Source: Elysia crispata
Taxonomy: Eukaryota > Mollusca > Gastropoda > Plakobranchidae
DNA length: 64,000 bases
Assembly (NCBI GenBank): GCA_033675545.1
Contig: JAWDGP010006588.1
Span: 30,001 to 94,000, forward strand
Reading direction: 5' to 3'
Part shown: one piece after another, positions 35,601-47,007 of the stretch
Numbering within the stretch: the first letter of the stretch is position 1
How the letters are laid out: every line of letters starts with the position of its first letter
Notes under the pieces: generated by a model
What the model saw: only the letters and a program-made list of their open reading frames with translations
Database searches by the model: none
What the model was told of the DNA's origin: nothing
Position numbers and translations under genes: made by a program

Positions 35601-38600
35601 TGAATGATGAAAACTTCAGCTGTTGACCCACATAAGAATTCACAGGTCCTATGCTGCCCATTACCACAAGAGAAAGAGAGTGCAGAGCTTTAGAATAATT
35701 TACCAGTTTCCTGCTTCCACATTTGACTGCTGTCAAGATTTTATTTTGTGGCCACAAAATCATCACATTTTTCTACTTCCATATCATAATTTTATCCCAG
35801 CACATGTACCATCAACAATTTCCTGCTTCCGTGTGTCAGAATGGCCATGATCATTTGCGCTTCAACAATTGTGCCTGCTCTTATTAACATCATGACCATA
35901 ATATTGCTAATGTTGCCCGTGCTTGCTCTTTCTAAAATTTAGAATCACCATTACAAGTCTCTTGCTGTCATTTTGCTATTCTTATCAGTTGCATTTCCAG
36001 AAGTTTCCTGTTCTCAACATAATGATACTTTTACTCATCAAACAGTATCACCTTCACAAGTTTCCTGCTGTTAAATAAGCTATCCTTAGCATCAACATCA
36101 ATAGTTTTCTGCAGTCAGCTATGCCTTCTCCTACTAACTGCAACCCCGGCATACATTTTCTGCTGTCAACTTAAATGTGCAGCAACACCATCCTCAACAT
36201 AATTAGTTATTTTCTGTTGACATCTGAGCCTCCTCTCATCAGGATCATCATCATCATTGTTACCTTGTCTCATCAACAGCAACAGTTACCTGTTGTCACC
36301 TGTGACGCTTTAATAGTAGCATAAAACACCAAACACCCAAAACAGTTTGCTTTTTTTCTCAGGGCCCACATGTTTAGATTAAAAATCAGGATCCCTCCGT
36401 TGTGTGCCCTCAAACCTCAGTACATTTCCCTTTACAGCACAGCTAATGCAAATCATGTGACCTTAAAAAAGGTTTGAGGAAAAGTTATTGGTTTCAGAGA
36501 AAAAAGATTTGACAAGTGCTGTGGGAAAAATTCTGGAATTTTATGTTAGACAAGTTGTGGGTACATGGGATTTCATAACATATTTAATTTATTTTTACTT
36601 TCATTTTTTAAGTTTTTTCTCATGATTTCATTTCTTTTCTCTCATTATCTCTTCATTTAGCCTGTATTTCAAAGTATTCGGCTGGTTGTATCTACTACTA
36701 CCCATCTTTTCACACTGTAAGAAACCCCGGTCTGGTGGACAAATTTGATACAGACCTTCGACGTTATCTCACTCGCAAGATTGGCTTTGAGTCTGTGATG
36801 AGAATTAGATGCACACGAGGTAAGTTTAAAAAAAAAAAAAAAGGTTTAGATAATAACAGTTTATGAGACTTAAGGTTGTTAGATGTCTTGATAAGTTAGT
36901 TTGGAGAAGGATAGATTCTAAATAAGTAAAATTTGATCCCCCCTTTTTTGAATACTTTTTAATTTCTGTAGATTCTATGCACCAAAAAAGTTTTTTAATT
37001 ATTTATTCTATTTCATATCACTTTTTCTTGTGATTTGCACCTCATTAAAATTTTTCATGATGCATTTTTTTAAAATTAAGTCTATAACTGTATACAAAAA
37101 AATTTATAAAGTGACAGCCAATATCTCAGGGCTCCTTGGAATGGAACCAAATAAAAGCACTAAGAAAACAAAATATCATTTTTATTGATTCTTTGATTCC
37201 CATTACAATATTGGCTCAAATTTTGGTACCTTTTTTTGTTTTTGTTTTTGTTTTTTTGGGGGGTTACATTTTGTGAATATCCTATCCCGATGAGTAAAAT
37301 ACAAATGAGAACCAGCTTTTTTAAAAATGTCTTTAAATTGTGCAATGAATATAAGTGCATGTATACATAATTTTGAAAAGTGAATATTTGATTTGTGAAT
37401 GTTTTTTTTTTTTTTTTTTTTTATACTCCCTTTGATGTGGTTATGTTTGTGGTGTTAATGCAAACATGGAAACTTATTTGCACCAAGTGATGAGCTCGAA
37501 GATAGGGCTTTTTTAAGAGAATGCAATTATTTCTTCTGGATGTGAAGTTTAAACAATTTGCAATGTATAAACCATTAGACACAGGATGTTGTTGCATTAT
37601 ATTTGATGTTGATCATATACTTTTATCTTCTTGTTCTTATCCAAAAGTATACTAGGATTGAACTACTTAAGAAATGTTTTAGAATTGATCTAAAAGTTGT
37701 TTAGAATATTATATCACACAACCTGCATTTTAAATCAGGAGCTTGATCTCTCATTCATTTCCTTAGAAATTTCTGCATTGGGGCTACAAGTATAAAAAGA
37801 ATACATGAAGAAGCATATATAAGCCAAAAAATTTAAAGCTCATTTCATTTTTGTTTCTCAACTGAATTTTACACTAAATAAGATAAGATTTGATGGGCTC
37901 GTTTTGTTTACAAGACTGATTTTTAAAAAAATTCAATTTCTACAGGCCTTAGTATCCACACTTTCCATGGCAACTTCTTTGTGAGATCGACAGATCTTCT
38001 TTCTTTGCCAAACATCAACCCTGACGCTGGCTTTGGTATGCAGATGTCTATTGAAGACAATCTTCAAGATTCCAGCACTATCAGTTTCCAGGCAGCTCTT
38101 CTCTATACATCAAGCAAAGGTGATTTGCATACATTTAATTTACTGAAACATGTGTCCCCCCACTCTTTCTTCCCATTTTTTTAAATACATGAGCTGTTGC
38201 ATGTTACTTAATGTGAGGTGTGGGGGACATATTGGTGTAAAATACTGGATGTAGATAAGATAGGATAGACAGAAAGTTATTGTACATACATTTTCTGAAA
38301 GGGCATCAAATGGGCTATCCAAATATATAAATTTGGGACAAAATAATTATTTGCATAACCTTGACCCTTGGTTGTTTAACAATTGCATAACTGTTACAAA
38401 AATTTTCCTCAACTTTCCTGAGCTGCAGCTATTATAAGATTTTGCCAATTCACTTTGAAGCGGTTTTATTGCACAGCCTTATCACTTACTTTTCAGAAAA
38501 GGTATAGCATGTAATATTTTTTAGTGGATAACACATAGAGACAAAATAAGATAATCTGAGTGCAATAAGATTAGTGGAAAAAAAAATTCAACTGAGAAAA

Positions 38601-41600
38601 GACTTTTTTATGACAATGTACATAGTTAACTTGCATATTTACTGCTCCAACTTTGTATGTAATCCAGAGTGAGGAGAGACCTAAAATCAGTTTCACTAGA
38701 TCTAGATTAGAATCTATCACTCCCTTCAGCCGATTTAGAGCTGCCTCCTGCCTCAATATTAACAAAGTCATCATCAGAATCACTGAAATCCTCATCCCTA
38801 AAACTTAAAAAAATGTTTCTAGACCTTTTTCTAGATTTTAAACCACTGCCCAGCAATTTGTTCTTCCATTTTGAGCAAAAATTGGCAGATGGAATGGGAT
38901 AAAATCTCAATCCAGTTCTCGGGAAATATCTTTTTATTTTTCGCTCACAAAAGTGAAAGTGGAAGAGACTTCCTGCTGTTTCCAGAAATAAATTTACCTT
39001 AGAATAGAAGTGGGTATAGCCCCTGTCGATGTTGGCAAAATGAGGGTGGTAAAAAGGGATTTATTTATGGTCAATCAGATAGGCTGTCACACCACAAAAA
39101 CTACATTTTTGGCAGATTACCAGATTGGCGGTCAACAGTTTGTGGGTTTTGATTAAAAAATTTTTTCTTTTAGTTTTTATCTTTTTTTCTTTTCTTTTTG
39201 GTCTATTGTGGACTTCATAAAGTATCTGTTTACAGTAAGAACAATGTTAAATGTAGGTTTCCTGTTTAATTCAAACATGTGCAAGGTTAGAAAATGTCTT
39301 TTGCATGCCATTAAAAATGATCATAAAACTTAGTATAGAATTTTTTAAAAAAATCCGAAGCTTTTATATCATTTTTAAACATACGAAGCTGTCAATCTTA
39401 GCCAACATATCTTGATCAGCTAAAATTTCTCTCAGCAGCTTTTGGAAATCTCCATGCTATTTATAAACAATTTTAAAATTTTCTTTTATCAGGTGAGCGA
39501 AGAATCAGAGTACACACACTTTGTGTTCCTGTGACAAACCAGATCAGTGACGTCTTTGCTGGTGCAGATCAACAAGCTATTGCTGCCCTTTTGGCCAAAA
39601 TGGGTAAGTAATAAGATGGAGAGAAAATTGAACATGAGCTTTTTTTTTCTTATTTGCAATCAAGATCTATCTCTCCATCTAGCTGTTTTTTATTCTTTTA
39701 TTCTTTATGTAAATGTAGTGGATTTCATTTTTAGGAGCTCTTAACTGGAGCTGTGCATCAGAAACATTTAAACCTACCAAGAAAGTGTATTTTTTCCTTT
39801 CTATGACAAAACACACTGACTAAACTACACAAGGCAACCTTCATGCTATAAAATCTAGATTAAAAAAAAAAAATTAAGCTTCAAAATTATTTTGAGAGAT
39901 GTTTTGATTACACAGGTCCTGACATTTAGAACAGCTGCCTCATTCACTTTCTTCTTATGCAAAATAGTCCAAAGAAACAATGAAAAACAAAAAATTTAGC
40001 TGTTGACTTTAATTAATACATTTTTTTATTTAATCGGTAAGCCATATCCTTTTCATGTCAGATCTAATATCAATGATTAAAATGTATATATTTTTATCTT
40101 TCAATTTCAACCAAGGTTAAACTAAAATATAAAAGCAATTTATCATCATTCATCTTCTCCTCAGCTCTTCTTCCTTTTCCTCCACCTTCTCCTCCCTCAA
40201 GCTCTTCTTTTCTTATCTTCAACATCACTTGGCAAGATTATTAATCTGACATAGTGAACTGAGAAATTTTTCTACATTTATTTCCAGCTGTGGATAGATC
40301 TCTTAACTCTGCTATCAGTGATGCTCGTGATGCTATGATGAATGCGTCACTAGATGCTCTAGGGGCTTATGCGCAACAAATTCCATCTTCTCAAAGGAGC
40401 AGCAACACTATTTTAGCGCCACAATCACTCCGCCTGATGCCCATGTATATGCTTGCTATGCTGAAAAGTGTAAGCATGGTTTAATATTGGCACGGATGTA
40501 GAGGCTGGTTTCATACATACATGCGATATAATTTTTTTTACCCTAATAGATTCATACATTTTGTTGTGAAATAAGTATGTCAATTTACTTTGAAAATAAT
40601 AGCTTCACAATCACATAAATCTCTATGAATCAAACTTTAAAATATTTTAAACTAACACAGGAATACAAATTTAACTTTTTCAATGTTGATCTACAGATAA
40701 TACCATTAAGGTGTATTCTATTTATTTCACTTATATTAATAGTAATAATAGTAGTAGTAGTAGAAATAATAGAATATAACAACAAATGCTTACTATGTAA
40801 GATCCGCCTGTGTTAAAGACTGAAAGGGATCAAAAGAGACTGTTCAAAATTATTTCCATGCAGTTCGAGAGAGAGAGAGAGAGGGGGGGAGAGGGAGGGG
40901 GGGGGGGGGAAGGTTGTGAGTGATTGATTAAGTTCTGTGTCTGCAAGAGAGTATATTAAATCATAAAATGTAAATTGGGGTGGGGAGAGGGGGTGATTGA
41001 TTGAGTAAGTTCTGTGTCTGCAAGAGTGTACATTGATGTGAAATTTGTGGTAAGAAAGGAAATCATAAAATGTGTATTTGATCTGCTTGGGCTTTTGATT
41101 GTTGAACTGAACGCATGACTAAAATGTATTCCCTATGTTTTTATATCATTACTGATGAAGCTATTAAAGCTTCCATATAAAAAACAATTGCTTTCACTTA
41201 GTTCATCGTCCTTGAGTTCAAGTTGGTGGCTGTTTTACATTTGTTTTTACATTTTTTAACCTGTTTTTTTTTTTTTTTTTTTTTTTATTTCAGGTGGCTT
41301 TCAGCTTGGCAGGCAGTTCCAAAGTGGATACAAGGGTTTTTGCAATGCAGCAGTGCAAAGTTTTGCCCCTTTGTAACTTAGTCCAAATGTTGTATCCTCA
41401 TCTTTACCCCTTGCACAAGCTTAGTGATGAGGCAAGTAGTTTTTATAATTTGATTTAAAGCTGCTTCAGAGCTTAAAGCTCATAGTAAATTTGATCTCAT
41501 ACCTTTGCATCAGATTGAAGCAGTTCTTTTCTCCAAGATAATTGACATTTCTTGTTCTGTTTGTTTTAATTTTAATTTGAGATTTTTATCCCAGCTTTCT

Positions 41601-44600
41601 CAACATAATAAAATTTTTCATTTCTTTAACCTAACAAATTAGTTGGCCAAGGTGCTTCAAAAATTCTATTTATTAATACAATTCTTCTTATTGTTTCACT
41701 ATATTATTATTATTATTCTTCTTATTATTATAATATTCATTGTTAGAAAGATAGCAGGTTGCCTGAATATCTGTAAAGATTGAAATGCAGTGTAACTTGA
41801 ATTGACAGATTTTATACTTTCCAAACTTACATGCACACACAGACAAAATTAAACCCCCAAAAATGGTTTATACCGATTTAGTAGACAGACTGGGCTTCAA
41901 TCCTCCACAACATGATTTGGTACTCTTGAAGAAACCTTTTTGAAGCTTAGGTTGAAAACTATACCTAGAAATAGAATATGTTCTAGTAACCACATTTCTT
42001 ATTTTTTGTTTATTATCATGTAATCGTTATTTACCCTTTTTTTTTCTTTCAGAATCCCATCAAAAGAGGGAAGGAAGAAATCCCCAGTGCAGGAATATTA
42101 CAACTTTCATCAGCCAATATTGAACGGACTGGTCTGTTCCTCATGGATACTGGAGAGGCCATGTATCTGCTAGTGGGAAGCGCAGTTGGAGATCAAGTTT
42201 GCCAGGCTGTTTTTGACAAGCCAAACTTTGCATCTATACAAGATGGAATGGTATTTTTAAAAAAATTATCTCTAAACTCAAAGTCTTTTATGTACTTCTT
42301 TTAGTTTTGGATGTTTAAAAAAAAGTGTTCCTACTTTTTGTTTGGTTACTTTTGTAGAAACAATTTGGCTTTTGTTTTGAAAATATGAACATTTATTGAT
42401 AAATAGCTCTCCCCAGATCATCTTGTGGGAAAAAATTTAAGGAAGCTAGATGCCACAGCAGAAACTTTTGCATACTCATGAGCTCAAATTTCAAATGCAA
42501 TTTAATTCTGGAAACAAAACAAGAGGAGAACCAGATGGAGACAAACAGTTCTTACTTGGAACCAGGAACCCATCTATATTTTTATTGCTTTAGATTAACT
42601 ATCTAGAGTGCAAATAACGTGTAGATTTTTGTTTATGATGTCTTGATGGATGATAAAAGGTGAGAATTTATTTTGAAAAACAAGAAGTTATGATTATGGA
42701 ACTGATAGCTCAATTTCAGCCTTTCGTAAGGGAGAGTAGTCTTATTTAAGATATTTTTGGGACATTTCCACAGCAAATGTCTATCGACAACTCAAACAGT
42801 TGCTGTTCAATAAGGAGACTATTTTAGACATGCAACATTTTTTATTAAAAAAAAAAATTGAAATTCTTAGCATTTTAATATTGTGCTGATATTTTGATCT
42901 TATGTGATTCTGAAACAGAAGCAGGTAATTTTTCAGTTTTCAGGAAAATCAGATTTTGGTCAGAAATTTAACAGGTCTGAAAATTTGGCGAAAAATAATC
43001 CCTATTTGCACAAAATTTTGTTCTTTTAGAAGAAGAGAAAGAAAGTAGGACAAACAGGGGAAAAGGCCTTATTTGTCCATGCTTCAACCGAAAAACACAT
43101 TGGTGCTGCAGCTGTCATCAAGAAAAACTATCTTTTGGTTTGCAAAAACAAGTTCAATGTTTCCTAATTTTTATTTTGGGAAAATGATGACACCTTAAGT
43201 TTTTAAATGAAGTTTCTAGCTTGATGGATGGCAAAGTTATAAAATGTAAACTAAGCATACATATTTTTTTTGTCCTTTTAGTTTGAGATTGCATATTATC
43301 ACTTGGCCCATCTGGTGAAACCATAATCTCAGGCCACAAGTCCAAGTATCAGTCAAAAAAAAAATAGATATAAGTCAGAGACATAATAATCCTATAGGCT
43401 TACTCTCAAAAGCCCTCCCCATTATATGACTTCATATACTGAGTTGGACCTCTACATGAGCTTGTTGCAATTCTTCAATAAATTTACATAATAAACCCAT
43501 TTACGGCAGGGGCCAAAAATTGACATGACAATCATAATTTGAGATTTCAATTTTCAACCAATGAAGCTGAAGTTAACTTCGCATTGAATTTCAATGGTCT
43601 AGGTACCACTAGGTAGTGAAAGATTGAGTTCAAAATTGTAGGCGGTAGAGGTTGTCCGCTGCAGTGGTTAGCATTGATATAAAAGGTCTAAGTTATGAAT
43701 GAAAGACAAATAAGCACATTTAAAAGTGAAGGAAATATAATTTCACTCATGATTTATTGTGAAAACAAATAAAGTGAAGTTGAATACGAAGTTAGTTTTA
43801 AAAAAAAAAAATTAGCAAAGTGTATGTATGTATATTGTATGCAGGTGAATATTTCATTTCAACCTTTTGACATTGTTATCCAGATGGATTTGCCAGAGCT
43901 TGAGAACCCAACATCAGAAAGAATTCGAAGTTTTGTAAATTACCTCATGGACTCAAGACCTAATGGTGTCATTTTCCTAGTGATACGGTAAGTAATGCTC
44001 CGCATCTGTTTTTGGCTATGGTTTTCCAAGTATAAGAGGGTTTTTATGTTTTTGTATTATTTTGTTGTTGTAAATGTCAGGTATCAAAATATTTTGTATA
44101 AGTTTATAAGTTGCAAGAGAAATCAATTAAGGGGGAAAAATTGTCAAGAATAATTCATATTTCTTTAGTTGCTAGCTGTTCCTAGGCAGTATGACCAGAA
44201 AAGAATATAAATCTTAAGAGAACATTAGTAGGACCATATAGCTAAAACCATTATCTAATCTGTAAGTATCAATTTTGCAAGATTTTATTATAAATTATTT
44301 TAAACTTGGTCTAATCTGAAAAGATAGCAGCAAAAGGGTAGGGATTTTCAACTTCAACATCTTTGTAGAAAATATATTGAAATGCAAAAAAATATCTATG
44401 CTTTCTTTATAGACTATTCAAAAGCTTTTGATACAGTCAAGCACTCCATGCTTATCCACTGCTTACAAATGTTAAACATTAACCTGAGTGACATCGCTTT
44501 GATTTCAAACCTGTATTGGCAACAATTCCTCAAAGATTTAAATTGACAATAACATCTCAGACCCTCTAGTAAAAATTGAACTAGGACAGGAGTACGACAA

Positions 44601-46287
44601 AACTTTGTTTTGTCGCCTATGTTGTTCAATCTCTATACAGAAATAATATTTTGGAATTTTGAATACTTTCCTGGTTAAAGATCAGTGGGAAAAATAGCAA
44701 TAAAATTGGTTAGGCCAATGACACTCTCCTGCTAAAATCAGAAGTCTCTCTCTAAGAAATTTTGAATACCGTAAAAATATGAAAAGTGAAAAGTTTGGGC
44801 TGCCTATGAATGTCAAAAAAAAAAAAAAAAATCCAGTGGTCTTCTCCAAAACCAATAATATACCACAAATCTCAATAACAATAGATAACTTCATTCCAGT
44901 ACTGAAGAGCACTGGTTGCTTAGAATTGTCGCTGTGAAAAAGAAATCCTAAAGGGATTTGATATTGCAAAAAAAAAATAATGAGTACTCACCTGTCACGA
45001 CCTGTCCTTAGTCACCAAATTGCGCCTAACAAATTGCTATGTGTGGTCAAATGGCTTCTATGGATGTGAAACTTAAACACTAACAGCAATTGGAAAAAGG
45101 ACTGAAAGCTGTTGAAACATTGACATACAGAAAATATACAGCATTCCATGGACAAAAAAGAATTCAAACTTAGAAATCCTCATGAAGTTAAAATTAAAAA
45201 CAGAGATAACCACCAAATAAAGAAAAGACAACTGCAAGACTTCAGAAAAGTGGAAGGAAAAGTTGATGATAAATGTGGTCAGGGTAGAATAAGAAAGCTG
45301 TTCAGATAACATTACAGGACATGTGAGATGCTCCATAAACAATCAAATAGGCAGAACGGACAAAGATAAGTAGTGAGTCATTACCTCCAATGTCACATGC
45401 GACATGGATATGATGAGTCAAATATGGAAATGACTAAAATTATGGCAAAGCCTTGTCATCTTGTTTATCTCAATTTTCTCATTGAAAAAAACCCATCCAG
45501 CTCGCTGTTATTATACTAGAAATATTTTGGTTTTTTAAAGAGATTAAAAGTCATATCACTTTTCCTGAATAACACAGCACTCTATTTTTGGTTCAAAAGA
45601 GGTTAAGCCTGGCTCCTTTTGCGATCAAATTATGTGAGACTAGCAGTGGCATCACACTTTCTTCCTTATTTAGACTGAATTGGGCATGATCTTTTTCTTA
45701 TCTGTGTCTAATTCTAGATTAAGAAAAAACAGAACTGCTTTGAACTTGTGTGGCTGTGTCAACTCAAGAAGCTTGATACTCTTTTGAATCTGTTTTTATC
45801 TTAAAAAAAAAATATCCTGCATTTAACTTAAAAGGTAGTAAATATTAAGAGCTTTTGTTTGATTGATTCTGCACTCAAATTGTGCCTCAGATTTTCATAA
45901 TTGAAGAGTGGCCAATTCAGCTTTCTTTTTTTTTTTTTTTTGAACCCTCCAAGATGTCAGAAATTTCAGCATTGAGATATCTTTCACTAAAATCTTCATA
46001 GCTGGAAATACATCAATGATGCTAATATCTTCTTAGTTGAAGATGTCTTAAAGATGAAATTTCTTACCTTGATTATTTGTTAGAGATCTATTTTATAATA
46101 ACTTGAAATGTGTAAATATGTAAAAAGTGAGATTCAAGGAAATGTAATTTGAGGGGATGTGACTTGACTAGATATACTTTCCTTCTTAAGAGTATGATGA
46201 AAAAGCACAGATGATGAGTTGATGATGATACTTCTTCTTCTTGTTATTATTATTATTACCATCGTGGTTGTCGTCATAGTCATCATT

Positions 46288-46377
<90 letters not shown>

Positions 46378-46976
46378 TCTTTTAGGATGGGACTAGATCT
46401 AATTTGGTTCTTGAAAGGTGAACCAAGTGTCGCAAAAAGATTTCTTTGAGACTACACACTCTAAATTTAGATCTAGGTTTAGAGGGGTAGGTCTTAGATC
46501 TAATATTAGAGCGGCAGACAAGATATGGGTAAAATATTTTTTCTGTTTAGATATCTAGATCTAGCTATCTCAATTCTTGTTTTTGATATATATATTTGCT
46601 AGACATAGGAACCTCTTACCAGTAGGAATAAGGAAGTCTTTATCACAAAAACAAAGAAAAAAAAAAGTTTGGAAATATTTCTTGGCTAGAAGATTGTGTT
46701 GTTTTAATGAGAGAGCAGGAAGTTTTTAAAATCAACAGAAAAATGGATAAAAAATTATTAATTTGGAGCTGAGAATGGGACCAAATCTTAAAGTTTGAAA
46801 CTGAATATATTTCTTATCGGATAAATGTGGGCATTGTGAATATTTAAAGGCATGGGTCCTGAACAAAACGGATTTTCTATCCAAATTTGGTGACAATCTG
46901 TGTAGAAATAATGTCTTGAGACCTTTTCAAAGATTTCCGCAATTTTTTTTAATTTTTGTATACACATTACTATTAC

Positions 46977-47007
<31 letters not shown>

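Larger units (their letters stand above)
40470..41293 (+). other. Sec24AB intron 19
   Basis: 824 nt. Holds a TAA/TAG-rich run (about 40735-40770), a (GA)n-(G)n tract at 40867-40911, a diverged local duplication (about 40918-41075) and a long T-run just before the acceptor (about 41265-41286). Confidence 0.9.

Noticed and set aside
43649-43690. tRNA-like words (GCTGCAGTGGTTAGCAT)
   Set aside because: Only a partial A-box match, with no B box at a proper distance and no cloverleaf.
46134-46449. Poly-Met and poly-Ile reading frames
   Set aside because: They come from the ATC/ATT microsatellite and are not genes.
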